From positions 1 to 31,946 of the IMG/VR virus record IMGVR_UViG_3300017782_000108: DNA of 31,946 nt; one strand, written 5' to 3'. Made by a program: the position numbers and the translations under genes. Positions 5,481 to 13,648 of the stretch are shown here, piece by piece (position 1 is the stretch's first letter; each line of letters opens with the position of its first letter). The notes below the pieces were generated by a model, which was not told the origin of the DNA, searched no databases, and was given only the letters and a program-made list of their open reading frames with translations. Source of the DNA: a virus.

Positions 5481-5733
5481 AAAAGAAATGCACGATAGAA
5501 ATCTACTAGCACAGCTCAAAGATGTTGATGCTTATGTGTTGGTTGAAGAAGGAATCGATGATTATTATTTTGGAACATTTGAACAAATAAAAAATAAAAT
5601 TGAGTGGCTTGGCTATGAGGTATGCGCTATTGACCATTTTTATTCTAAGATTGAAATAACTGCATCACTAGAAAATGGGAAGACTATTGAAGAAGTTATA
5701 TTTAATGTTTATAAACTTACACTGTGTGAATAG
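5473..5733 (+). CDS. Hypothetical protein
   Basis: An 86-residue acidic protein starting MNKKEMHDRNLLAQL. It has an alternating alpha/beta look (AYVLVEEGIDDYYFGTFEQIKNKIEWLG) and no recognised family. The ATG at 5473 lies within the end of the membrane-protein gene, suggesting coupling; an upstream in-frame GTG at 5464 is less likely. Confidence 0.6.
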   Translation: MNKKEMHDRNLLAQLKDVDAYVLVEEGIDDYYFGTFEQIKNKIEWLGYEVCAIDHFYSKIEITASLENGKTIEEVIFNVYKLTLCE

Positions 5734-5741
5734 GTGAATAT

Positions 5742-5927
5742 ATGAATACAACTTACGGTTTGACGGAAAATAAAGATAACATCTTAACTTTGATCGAGCA
5801 GTCAACGGCTGCTATAAGGGGGCTTCATGAAATTATGGATATTCTGGAAAAAGATCAAAGTCAGTCAACTTTAAAGCTAAAGCTCTACACAAAACTACTT
5901 GAAATTTGCAGTAAGGCCGGGATTTGA
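5742..5927 (+). CDS. Small helical protein
   Basis: A 61-residue, mostly helical protein starting MNTTYGLTENKDNILTLIEQ. AGGTGA precedes the ATG with good spacing. No family recognised. Its stop is followed after one base by the next ATG. Confidence 0.6.
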   Translation: MNTTYGLTENKDNILTLIEQSTAAIRGLHEIMDILEKDQSQSTLKLKLYTKLLEICSKAGI

Positions 5928-5928
5928 T

Positions 5929-6120
5929 ATGAGAAATATAAAAAAAACAATAGATTTTTGGCAAGAAAAGATTGGATCAAAAATTAAAAAAACTGAGGAT
6001 TTTCTTGCCGGCCAGCGTGATTGTAAGGAAGGAGAGGTTCACAAAATCGGAATGAGTGAGGATTACGATAGGGGTTATGGCGCTCAATATCAACATGAAC
6101 AAAACATGGCGAGACTATGA
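5929..6120 (+). CDS. Conserved small phage protein (GQRDCxxG...EDYDRGYGAQY)
   Basis: A 63-residue protein with a helical N-terminus and a C-terminal FLAGQRDCKEG block followed by SEDYDRGYGAQYQHEQ. This motif is common in short phage proteins of unknown function next to recombination and ssb genes. The ATG at 5929 follows the upstream TGA by one base. Its stop overlaps the Rad52-like gene's ATG (ATGA). Confidence 0.65.
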   Translation: MRNIKKTIDFWQEKIGSKIKKTEDFLAGQRDCKEGEVHKIGMSEDYDRGYGAQYQHEQNMARL

Positions 6121-6554
6121 GTATAACACAAAAGCTAAAAGAGCCATTTGATCCAAAGGTAGTGCATTGGCGAACTGGTGCAACAAACGCTAAGAAGCTG
6201 GGGGTAAAACCCTGGGAAGCAACAAAAGGAATAGCGCTGGCCTACATCAATGCTAGGGATGTCATGAAAAGGTTTGATGATGTTTGTGGTGACTTGTGGC
6301 AAGTCGAATACCCGTTTGATGGATGTTGCAGGATTGGAGTGAAGATTGGTGACGAGTGGCTATGGAGAAGTAATGGTGCTGGCGAAACCGACGTGGAAGG
6401 CGAAAAAGGGAAATACTCTGATTCATTTAAAAGGGCTGCCGTACTTTGGGGTGTCGGTCGATACCTTTATTATTTACCAAATACATGGTGTGATCTGGAA
6501 AACGGACACATAAAAAATCCACCTCAATTACCAAAATGGGCGTTGCCAAAATGA
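6117..6554 (+). CDS. Rad52/22-family single-strand annealing protein
   Basis: A 145-residue recombinase that should anneal complementary single strands in phage replication and repair. It carries the family blocks HWRTGATN (17-24), GIALAYINARDVM (38-50), FDGCCRIGVKIGDEWLWRSN (67-86), GAGETDVEGEKGK (87-99) and FKRAAVLWGVGRYLY (104-118). It has about the length of the Rad52 annealing core and lacks a long C-terminal tail. Start and stop overlap the neighbours (ATGA on both sides). The order with a Gp157-like protein and SSB is a common phage recombination module. Confidence 0.9.
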   Translation: MSITQKLKEPFDPKVVHWRTGATNAKKLGVKPWEATKGIALAYINARDVMKRFDDVCGDLWQVEYPFDGCCRIGVKIGDEWLWRSNGAGETDVEGEKGKYSDSFKRAAVLWGVGRYLYYLPNTWCDLENGHIKNPPQLPKWALPK

Positions 6555-7039
6555 GTTTATACGAAATATCAACAAGATATAAATCTGCACTTGTCGCTGT
6601 AGAAAATGAAGAGTTTACAGAGGAGGAAATGAAAGACACTCTAGACAGTATAGAGGGTGAATTTAAAGATAAGGCAATATCTATAGCAATGGCGGCGCAA
6701 AATATGATGGTCACTGCAAATGCAAAAAAGGAGCTGGCTAAAAAGCTTAATGAAGATTCCAAAAAACTTGAATATCAAAATGAGCGTCTTATGAATTATT
6801 TAGATTTGCATATGTCGCACAACAAGATAGAGGGTTTTGATTGCGATTACTTTAAAATTAAATATCGAAAGCTGCCAGATTTGGTTGAAGTGTTAGATGA
6901 AGATTTTTTGCCGGAATCATACAAAAAGCAAAAAACCATCACTACAGTAGATAAAACTTCACTTAAAAAAGACCTGGCATCAAAGGATGTTAAGGGAGCA
7001 AAGCTCGTAAAAAACAGAAGAAAATTAGAAATAAAATAG
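6551..7039 (+). CDS. Siphovirus Gp157-like protein
   Basis: A 162-residue protein with the long charged helical region of the Gp157 family (starting MSLYEISTRYKSALVAVENE, then IAMAAQNMMVTANAKKELAK and LMNYLDLHM) and a beta-rich C-terminus ending in KLVKNRRKLEIK. The family occurs beside recombination and ssb genes; a link to phage resistance in Streptococcus has been proposed, but the biochemical role is unclear. The ATG at 6551 overlaps the upstream stop. Despite the family name this is not evidence for a siphovirus. Confidence 0.85.
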   Translation: MSLYEISTRYKSALVAVENEEFTEEEMKDTLDSIEGEFKDKAISIAMAAQNMMVTANAKKELAKKLNEDSKKLEYQNERLMNYLDLHMSHNKIEGFDCDYFKIKYRKLPDLVEVLDEDFLPESYKKQKTITTVDKTSLKKDLASKDVKGAKLVKNRRKLEIK

Positions 7040-7084
7040 AATTAAACAGAAAATAGAGAGACACAATACTAAGAGTAGATAAAT

Positions 7085-7534
7085 ATGAGCAGAGGAATAA
7101 ACAAAGCAATTATTGTTGGGAATTTGGGCAATGATCCAGATGCAAGGATTTCAACAACCGGGAGCGCTATAACAACAATTAGTGTAGGAACTAATGAGCA
7201 ATGGAAGGATAAAACAACAGGCAAACAAGAGTCTAGAACCGAGTGGCACCGCATCGTATTTTTTGATCGATTAGCAGAGATTGCCAGTGAATACTTAAAA
7301 AAAGGCTCACAAGTTTATGTGGAGGGGAAAATAAAAACCAGGAAGTGGCAAGATCAAAGCGGACAAGATCGTTACACGACTGAGATTGTCGCGAATGAAA
7401 TGCAAATGCTAGGCGGAAAGGCTGAGGTGCAGCAAACCCCCAAAGCTAACCCCCAAACCCCCAAAGCTAACCCCCAAACCCCCGGAGACAATCAGCAAAC
7501 AGCAGATCAATTTGACGATGAAATTCCTTTTTAA
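7085..7534 (+). CDS. ssb: Single-stranded DNA-binding protein
   Basis: A 149-residue SSB. Residues 1-110 form the OB fold ([50 protein letters not shown]); about 112-138 is a Pro/Gln-rich linker with a 7-residue repeat (TPKANPQ); the end is the acidic tip DDEIPF that recruits partner proteins in bacterial SSBs. It binds phage single strands during replication and recombination. A weak AAGAG precedes the ATG. The linker DNA is a tandem 21-bp repeat with five C5 runs. The stop is immediately followed, with no gap, by the stop of the convergent tailspike gene. Confidence 0.95.
   Translation: MSRGINKAIIVGNLGNDPDARISTTGSAITTISVGTNEQWKDKTTGKQESRTEWHRIVFFDRLAEIASEYLKKGSQVYVEGKIKTRKWQDQSGQDRYTTEIVANEMQMLGGKAEVQQTPKANPQTPKANPQTPGDNQQTADQFDDEIPF
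7437..7483. repeat. 21-bp tandem repeat with five C5/G5 runs in the ssb linker
   Basis: Two full 21-bp units (7437-7457, 7458-7478) plus the first five bases of a third. C5 runs at 7437, 7450, 7458, 7471 and 7479 are separated by 8, 3, 8 and 3 bases. On the minus strand these are G5 runs, a G-quadruplex-type pattern located 52-98 bases after the tailspike stop on the late transcript. In ssb the unit encodes TPKANPQ and keeps the frame for any copy number. Confidence 0.9.
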
Positions 7535-9454
7535 CTACTGATAGATAATACCGTTTGTAGTCGGGCTGTTAGCGGCCTGACTCAGCGTTCCGCCAACTAA
7601 GCTATCGGCATAAATCTCACCACCATCCTGAACCCTAACTGTAGCGCCAGTCGCATCTGCTCCGACAGCGACAATACTTCCGCCACGACGAGCCAAAATA
7701 GCGTTGGCGCTTCCTGAGCCGGTCACGTCAACATTTCTAATATTAATCACGCCTCTCTCGGCGGCATCAGCGCCATTTACCCCGGCATTTGTGCCCGATC
7801 CACCGTTGGCATTGATAACCGCCGTCATATCTGCAAAAAAGGCTCTTCCCGTTGAGTTGTCAGCCGCTACAAGCTCGGCATTAATAGCTGTGCCAGCACC
7901 AGAGGCAAATAGCGTGTCATTGCCAGCCCTGAGGCATTGCCCTTCCCTGCAATTAACTTGGCCGCCTCTATCAGCCTTGACTGCATGTGAGCTGCAATCA
8001 TTTGCAACTAGCGTCTCAGCATTGACCGTTGAATTTTCATCAGACAATACGCCAACACTACCAGAGTTAGAGACATCTACTTTTTCAGCGTTTATCTGTG
8101 AATTTTCATCGGCATAAACACCCCTGACAGTGGCATTTGTCAGATTTGAAAGGCGACATGATATACTCGACCTTCGACTTGCATAAGCCGCATCAAACTC
8201 AACCCCCGTAAATATGGACTCTTCGGCTGTTATGTTTCCTTCTAAGTATGAAAACATGCCGTAACCGCCAGTGTTCTTGACACCCGCGCCCGGTAGAAAT
8301 ATTAGCGAGCTACCAGCGCCAACTGCCATAGCGCCATGCTTATTGCCTCCAGGGTTGTTAACATCAAAATCGAAAAGCTGATTGATAACTGGGCCCCTCC
8401 CTCCATTTCTGGCGCAAAATACAGGATATGCAGATACGCCATAATCTGAACCGCAATTAATCACAAGCGATGATTGGGTTACATCGGTTTCGGCATCCGC
8501 ACCAATAATCGTGATGTTTGAAAAATCCATTCCGTCAGCTATAACTTGCTCGGCCAATACAAAGCCAGCCAGCAAATTAATAGTGCCTCGAACCGAAGTA
8601 GTTTTGTATGCTGGCCGACTTAAGTAAAAATAATTTAAAGCCTGAGTGACAGTGGCGAAATCACCACCCGTCCCTACAGTTACTGTTTCATTCTGGTTTC
8701 GGGGAACCGCATTCAATACGCGAATAGTTGAATTGTTACTTTTGTATGAGCCGTAACTCAAGAAATTAGTGCTATCAAAGCTGCCTGTGTCTATACGAGA
8801 AATTCCAGCGGGCAATACTACAGCCGTGGTTCCAGCCGCATTTTCAATATCAGAGTAAATGCTGGATTGGTCCGCAACACCGCCATCAGCCGCCGCTCCA
8901 AACCAGGATGCATAAATAGGCTCTTGATATAAGCGCTCTGCATATCGTGCGCTGTTATCGGTAAAAACGATTAATATGCCGCCGTTATCCGTAACTGAGC
9001 CAGACTTGACTATAAAATAACCATATATGCCGCTATCCGTCACGGTGATAATGTCGCCATCATCCAAATCCGAACTGGTAAGCGCTCTTAGCTCCGCATA
9101 ATCATCAACTATCGTTCCCTCGCTAAAACCTAGGGAAAGGTCCCCGCTATCAAATAGGGCGTTAGCTGTTGTGTTATTGTCTGCATCGGTTGCCGTGGGG
9201 TATAAAAAGTATTTGTACTTTCGATTGAGGTGAGGAACAAATACCGTGGTCGGGTCAGCATCATTACTAATGGGCTCTCCGCGACTATTTAATGCGCACT
9301 TATCAAGCGTTGTGCCACCAGTTGCATCTGTCGCCATACTCAGAGGGGTTGTGGTGCCAGCTCTATAAAATTTAATGTAGTAGCCATCAGCTGAATCGCC
9401 CGCCGCGTTTCGAGAATACTGCAATACAGCGCCTGCTATTGGTCTGTAACTCAT
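7535..9454 (-). CDS. Tailspike, beta-helix
   Basis: A 639-residue receptor-binding tail protein. The N-terminus (MSYRPIAGAVLQYSRNAAG..., YYIKFYRAGTTTPLSMATD) matches the particle-anchoring domain of many podovirus tail proteins. ASWFGAAADGGVADQSS (about 183-199) is the usual entry into a pectate-lyase-like right-handed beta helix. The rest is repetitive, rich in Asn/Gly/Val and short turns, as in beta-helical spikes. No catalytic residues can be assigned, so enzyme activity is unknown. The ATG at 9454 is chosen because AGGTG lies six bases upstream. It is the last gene of the late operon, ending stop to stop against ssb with no room for a terminator. Confidence 0.85.
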   Translation of the reverse strand: MSYRPIAGAVLQYSRNAAGDSADGYYIKFYRAGTTTPLSMATDATGGTTLDKCALNSRGEPISNDADPTTVFVPHLNRKYKYFLYPTATDADNNTTANALFDSGDLSLGFSEGTIVDDYAELRALTSSDLDDGDIITVTDSGIYGYFIVKSGSVTDNGGILIVFTDNSARYAERLYQEPIYASWFGAAADGGVADQSSIYSDIENAAGTTAVVLPAGISRIDTGSFDSTNFLSYGSYKSNNSTIRVLNAVPRNQNETVTVGTGGDFATVTQALNYFYLSRPAYKTTSVRGTINLLAGFVLAEQVIADGMDFSNITIIGADAETDVTQSSLVINCGSDYGVSAYPVFCARNGGRGPVINQLFDFDVNNPGGNKHGAMAVGAGSSLIFLPGAGVKNTGGYGMFSYLEGNITAEESIFTGVEFDAAYASRRSSISCRLSNLTNATVRGVYADENSQINAEKVDVSNSGSVGVLSDENSTVNAETLVANDCSSHAVKADRGGQVNCREGQCLRAGNDTLFASGAGTAINAELVAADNSTGRAFFADMTAVINANGGSGTNAGVNGADAAERGVINIRNVDVTGSGSANAILARRGGSIVAVGADATGATVRVQDGGEIYADSLVGGTLSQAANSPTTNGIIYQ

Positions 9455-9455
9455 T

Positions 9456-11291
9456 CTAATCACCTAGTATCTTTATTAGTGCCTCAAGTGCAGATTGATC
9501 ATCAACACCCTTAATTTTTTCGGCAACATCAGCCGCCCTATCTATCACGGTTTCTCGAACACCCTTGGTTATTACATCTCTTCCTGCTTTGGTAATCTCT
9601 GATTGGAAGGTTGTTGACCCGGACGTTTTAAATCTTTCCTCCAAAGCATTAGCAACAAAAACTTGCGTGTTAATATCATCCTTAAATCTTATACCGTTTT
9701 TTGCTAAAACATTCTGCATCTGCTCTAAAGACTCGGTAAGCCTTGCTCTTGCCATGGTGTTATTGGTAAAGCTTCTGGCTTTGACCCCTAGAGCTTGAGG
9801 GTTATCAAGGTTGATTTTTGATCCAGCAGCTTCTTGGAATGCATTTAGAGCATCTATACTGTCACTATACTTCTGGTTGGCTTTTGCATAAGCTGGAAAT
9901 TTATCTCTTAAAGCCTGGTTCAAATTGGATCTTAAGCCCTTAATAGCTCGATCTATCTCGCCAGACAAACCTCTATCCGAGGAGCCAAAAGCGGTTTTTT
10001 GATCAATCAGACGTTTTGCAAAGTGGACGTCTTGAGCCTCTATTGAGCCGCCTTTAAGTCTTAAAGCCATGCGCTTCACTAGATCTCTAGCTTGAGCTCC
10101 GCCAGCACCCTCTAAAGCTGATCCAGCAAAATCTACCGAGCCGGCACCAGGATTGTAATCAACTCTTAACTTCTGCAAAGCTTCCTGAAAAGAACTTTTT
10201 GCATTCGAAATATCAACAGGCTTTCCTTTTAGCTGTGTTCTAGCAACCCTGTCTATCTGTTTTCCAGAAGTTTCTAGCAATGTCTTAATACCAAGCACTC
10301 TGCGCTTTAAAGAGTCGCCAATAATGTCGCCCACCCTATTCTTATCTGCAAATAAAGGGTCCTTCTTGCCCTTACTAACAATATTAACCATCTCTCGAAA
10401 AGCCCTTTTGTCGGTAGGGCTTGAAGCCTTTATAACAGCTATAGCCTCGGGTGATCCAAATTGCTTGATTGCTTCTTTAAGCTCAGCAGTTGCTTTGGGC
10501 TTGCCTTTCACAATAGCGAACTTAGCCAAATCTGGATTTCTGGGATTTTCCTGGAGCTCTGACAGTAGTTTTTGTTGAGCCTTACTCATTCTCGGGTAAT
10601 TAAATATTTTCTGGCTAATGACTCCAGCCGCTGGCGCAATAGCTTTTTCAAAAACCACAGGAGCAGCCAGCCCAATTAACGCACCTGTAGCAGCCTGATC
10701 TAAAACGCCTCCCTCCTCTGTTCTAGGTTGAGCAGCACCAAAGGCCGCTCCAGTTAAAGCGCCCTGCCCAATCTTTCCGGTAAGAGTCGGGGCTATTCCT
10801 CCCGATGGAATAGGAAGGCCGACAACTTGACCGGCCGTCTGGCCAATTAAAGCCGAAACTGGGGCCTGCTCTGTCACCGCGTCAAATTCAGCGCTCAATG
10901 TCTTTTCGGACTCAAAAGACTCTTCAAGCTGAGATTTTAAATCATTAAGCTGGTCAAATTGGGTTTGAAACTGGGTTATACTCTCTACCGTTGCTGGAAT
11001 CTCTCCCTCAACAAGCCCGCGCTGCATTTCTTGCAACTGTCTCTCGCGCATAGGAATGAATTGCTCTAAAGCAGCCTGAGCAAGACCAGTCAAAGGCTGC
11101 CTAACTCCGCGCTGAAAACCTTTAACCAGGCCCTCGCCAAAGCCAATATCTTGCGGGGCGAGACCTATTCTTGATGAAAAGTCATCAAACTCAATATCGG
11201 AGTAAAAGCGAGAGTGCAAAGCCTTAGCAAGAGCTTCATCGCTAAGATCTTCATATTGCGGATACTTCTCTCTAACTTCAGCTATGTTCAT
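9456..11291 (-). CDS. Internal virion / DNA ejection protein (gp16-like position)
   Basis: A 611-residue protein. The N-terminus MNIAEVREKYPQYEDLSDE followed by LAKALHSRFYSD is a motif common at the start of podovirus ejection proteins and tail-end peptidoglycan hydrolases. Then come a coiled-coil part (about 85-135), a Gly/Ala-rich low-hydrophobicity part (about 145-230: PSGGIAPTLTGKIGQGALTG) that could insert in membranes, and a long helical C-terminal half. No lytic transglycosylase motif is seen. By position, last of three ejection-type genes before the tailspike, it corresponds to P22 gp16. It overlaps the upstream gene by four bases. Confidence 0.65.
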   Translation of the reverse strand: MNIAEVREKYPQYEDLSDEALAKALHSRFYSDIEFDDFSSRIGLAPQDIGFGEGLVKGFQRGVRQPLTGLAQAALEQFIPMRERQLQEMQRGLVEGEIPATVESITQFQTQFDQLNDLKSQLEESFESEKTLSAEFDAVTEQAPVSALIGQTAGQVVGLPIPSGGIAPTLTGKIGQGALTGAAFGAAQPRTEEGGVLDQAATGALIGLAAPVVFEKAIAPAAGVISQKIFNYPRMSKAQQKLLSELQENPRNPDLAKFAIVKGKPKATAELKEAIKQFGSPEAIAVIKASSPTDKRAFREMVNIVSKGKKDPLFADKNRVGDIIGDSLKRRVLGIKTLLETSGKQIDRVARTQLKGKPVDISNAKSSFQEALQKLRVDYNPGAGSVDFAGSALEGAGGAQARDLVKRMALRLKGGSIEAQDVHFAKRLIDQKTAFGSSDRGLSGEIDRAIKGLRSNLNQALRDKFPAYAKANQKYSDSIDALNAFQEAAGSKINLDNPQALGVKARSFTNNTMARARLTESLEQMQNVLAKNGIRFKDDINTQVFVANALEERFKTSGSTTFQSEITKAGRDVITKGVRETVIDRAADVAEKIKGVDDQSALEALIKILGD

Positions 11292-12124
11292 CGAATTCCT
11301 AGGGGATCGTTATTTGGCGCTTGCTGTTGGGATGAATCTTTAAACTTAACCGGAACCCTGGCCCTGGTCTTTTGTATAAACAAATCTGGAAGATCATCAG
11401 AAAGCGGATCAATAAATGAATCAACTTCAATACCAGCATCATCAATAGCCTGATTAGCCAAACGCTTAGCCGTCATAACCATTTCGTTAAATACATCTTC
11501 AGGTAGCGAGCCCTCACCTTTCAATTTATTCACATAGCCTATAAATTGATCGGATAGCCCCCCCGTAGCTCTAGCCTGGTCCTGCTCGCCTTCACGCACA
11601 ACAGAAGTTGGATCTAGGGATTTCATAAAAGTGAATATAGCTGCAAGCTGATCTGTGGGAGACTTGGTCTTACTGATCTTTGACAGTCTAGAGGCTGCAT
11701 TTTTAATCTTTTGAGGCTCACCAAGTATTTTGCTAATATCTCCCGCTACACCCCGGAGATCAGAAAACTTAAGCTCTCGATTAGGGTCTTCAGCTAGTTT
11801 GGCCTGAAGCTCTTCACGCTTTAAAGCTAACGTATCTTTTTTTAATCCAAGCTCTTGCTGCTGCTGCTCAAGTCTCGCCCTATCTAATTCGCGACCTTGA
11901 GAAAATTGTTCGCCCTGCTGTAAGAGCTTTTGTTGAGCAAGAGCCTGCTTTTGTTGTTCAAGTTGAACTGCTTGCTGTCGGTCTGCAAGCTGCTGCTCCA
12001 TTAGCGACTCCATCAATGGAGCCTGTCTTATCGCTTCACCCGCCTTAAAACCAGACATTAAAGACTGAATAAGGTTAGAGGGTTGAGAAGCTGCTATAAG
12101 ATTTAGCCTTGAGTCTAAAACCAT
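11288..12124 (-). CDS. Coiled-coil ejection protein (gp20/gp7-like position)
   Basis: A 278-residue protein. Residues about 1-45 are followed by a very Gln-rich coiled coil (about 45-115: QQLADRQQAVQLEQQKQALA), then a helical half. Gln/Ala-rich helical proteins at this place in short-tailed phages are packaged in the capsid and ejected with the DNA to build a channel. The ATG overlaps the upstream stop (TAATG). The family assignment is by composition and position only. Confidence 0.6.
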   Translation of the reverse strand: MVLDSRLNLIAASQPSNLIQSLMSGFKAGEAIRQAPLMESLMEQQLADRQQAVQLEQQKQALAQQKLLQQGEQFSQGRELDRARLEQQQQELGLKKDTLALKREELQAKLAEDPNRELKFSDLRGVAGDISKILGEPQKIKNAASRLSKISKTKSPTDQLAAIFTFMKSLDPTSVVREGEQDQARATGGLSDQFIGYVNKLKGEGSLPEDVFNEMVMTAKRLANQAIDDAGIEVDSFIDPLSDDLPDLFIQKTRARVPVKFKDSSQQQAPNNDPLGIR

Positions 12125-12930
12125 TAGAGATCACCTATGCTTACGTGGTCATAACCCATTAAATTAAATACAGCATCAGGGTTTTTAGCTTTTACTTCAT
12201 CAGCCATGGGGCCAACAAACCATTCATCACGATGCTTGTATTTAAACTTGTATGTTTTGTGACCCTTATAGGTGCCGTGCAAACTAATATCGCGCTTAGC
12301 CCGACGATCACAAAGAACTCCGCCAAGCATGCCACCAAGACCCATAATACCCTTACCTAGACCTTTGAACCCGCCAGCCGCACCAAGCCCTAAACCACCT
12401 AGGCCAAGCAAATCCTGAAATCCCTGCCTTTTGGCTAATGCCTGACCCTGCAAACCTGAAGCTTGTGCATTGGCTATCTGAGAAAGTAAGCTTCCACCCT
12501 GATTAGCCGCCTGAACCTGATTTCCAGCAACGCCAACACCAAGCCCTAAAGCGTTTAAAAAATCTCCTCTCTGCCTTCCCAGCAAGTCAACACCCGTTCT
12601 TAATAGGGCGTCTTGCAGCATAATAGGAGTTTCCCCGGCACCAAATCTACCTCTTGCGGCTTGAGAAGCCATGATTCTGCGCTCCGCTTCATCAGCTAAG
12701 GCGCCAAAAGCTGGGTCCTGAACAATCGCTGTCCCGGCATCAGGAGCAAATAGCTGTTCAGCTTGAGGAATTAGACCTTGAGCAAATTCAAGAAAAGGTA
12801 TTTGTCTATCTGAAGACTCCCGAAGCAAGTCAAACGCTTTATTGCCAAACCGAGTTTGTATTTCAGCGCCGCGCCTAGAGGCCTTCGCCGCATCTTTTGC
12901 TCCTGTAACCTTTCTAATAAAGCCAGTCAT
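12124..12930 (-). CDS. Ejection protein with C-terminal chaperone-like domain
   Basis: A 268-residue protein. The N-terminal 150 residues are helical (RFGNKAFDLLRESSDRQIPF, RIMASQAARGRFGAGETP), then a Gly-rich hydrophobic stretch (about 172-207: LGGLGLGAAGGFKGLGKGIM) that could enter membranes. The end has CDRRAKRDI, then YKFKYKH and GPMADEVKAKNPDAV. This matches a C-terminal module like the S74-type chaperone endings seen on tail fibres and on podovirus internal proteins. Whether it is self-cleaved is unknown. It overlaps its neighbours by one and four bases. Confidence 0.65.
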   Translation of the reverse strand: MTGFIRKVTGAKDAAKASRRGAEIQTRFGNKAFDLLRESSDRQIPFLEFAQGLIPQAEQLFAPDAGTAIVQDPAFGALADEAERRIMASQAARGRFGAGETPIMLQDALLRTGVDLLGRQRGDFLNALGLGVGVAGNQVQAANQGGSLLSQIANAQASGLQGQALAKRQGFQDLLGLGGLGLGAAGGFKGLGKGIMGLGGMLGGVLCDRRAKRDISLHGTYKGHKTYKFKYKHRDEWFVGPMADEVKAKNPDAVFNLMGYDHVSIGDL

Positions 12931-13277
12931 TCAAACCTCTCTACAGTAAAAATTTGGCTGTCCTTGGTTCTATACTTGAACTTAAAGCCGCAACGCCTAA
13001 CAAAAAGCAGACATCTCCTGTTTGTGTCGCGAATTGTGCACTTAATCGAACTTAGCCCAGTATAAACAAAAAGCCAATTTAATGCAGCTTTGCACATTTT
13101 ATAGGAATCTTTTCTTGCTTCCGGCTTAACGCCGCCGTGAAACTCGCCTTCATGGTCAAGCAAAAATATATCGTTACCAGTAAAAGTAATGTAAATCCAG
13201 TCATCAGGTAAGGTTATACCCTCTTTGTATCCATCGCTAACGTAGGGCCAGATACTTGGATGTTTAAGTATTTCCAT
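12927..13277 (-). CDS. P22 gp14-like (DUF2824) GNAT-fold protein
   Basis: A 116-residue protein beginning MEILKHPSIWPYVSDGY, with a central DWIYITFTGNDIFLLDHE and a C-terminal RRCGFKFK block. This is the pattern of the acetyltransferase-like proteins related to P22 gp14, which sit before the ejection-protein genes in P22-type phages. The ARKDSYKMCKAALNWLFVYTG stretch would be the GNAT core helix. GAGG lies very close to the ATG. Enzyme activity is unproven for the family. Position between hub/needle genes and ejection genes agrees with P22. Confidence 0.6.
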   Translation of the reverse strand: MEILKHPSIWPYVSDGYKEGITLPDDWIYITFTGNDIFLLDHEGEFHGGVKPEARKDSYKMCKAALNWLFVYTGLSSIKCTIRDTNRRCLLFVRRCGFKFKYRTKDSQIFTVERFE

Positions 13278-13294
13278 CGCCTCACTGCCAGTTA

Positions 13295-13648
13295 TTAATT
13301 TGATTGCGACCTCTCGATGCCGGATATAGTCACATGAACACCTGTGGCATTGCTCGATATAGCCTGTATAGATCCGCCAGAGGGAACTTTATGCCCTACC
13401 AAGTTGGTTAGAGACACCGTGCCATTCGCTGGAACCTGCACGATATCTTGGAACACTATTGTTCCGCTTAGCGTTTGATTAGATGCAACAAGAACCGAGA
13501 TGTTGTAAGCAGAACCTTCATCATTGGTCGCAGTAAACTTCTCTATTGTAGCAACGCCATTATCTGCCCCATACAAGAGTTGTCTAGAGGTTGCAGAGGT
13601 GCTTGTAACCTCTACATTCAGGGTCATTGACTTATGATTGATAGCCAT
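13295..13648 (-). CDS. Small beta-rich virion protein
   Basis: A 117-residue protein of alternating strands and Thr/Ser/Val-rich turns (TLNVEVTSTSATSRQLLYG, GTIVFQDIVQVPANGTVSL, GVHVTISGIERS), typical of a beta-sandwich structural or decoration protein. No family recognised. AGAGG lies about nine bases before the ATG, within the end of the upstream coiled-coil gene. It lies between the tail-hub/needle genes and the gp14-like gene, so a tail-tip or fibre role is plausible but unproven. Confidence 0.6.
   Translation of the reverse strand: MAINHKSMTLNVEVTSTSATSRQLLYGADNGVATIEKFTATNDEGSAYNISVLVASNQTLSGTIVFQDIVQVPANGTVSLTNLVGHKVPSGGSIQAISSNATGVHVTISGIERSQSN

Noticed and set aside
6427-6762. A 111-codon minus-strand frame opposite the Rad52-like and Gp157-like genes.
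   Set aside because: Antisense to two clearly recognised genes.
7704-8117. A 137-codon plus-strand frame opposite the tailspike gene (and similar ones opposite other late genes, e.g. 10324-10578 and 25620-25919).
   Set aside because: These are mirror frames of well-supported leftward genes with biased composition, and show no ribosome site or promoter.
7535-9454. Diversity-generating retroelement target in the tailspike.
   Set aside because: No reverse transcriptase and no template/variable repeat pair is seen anywhere in the window.
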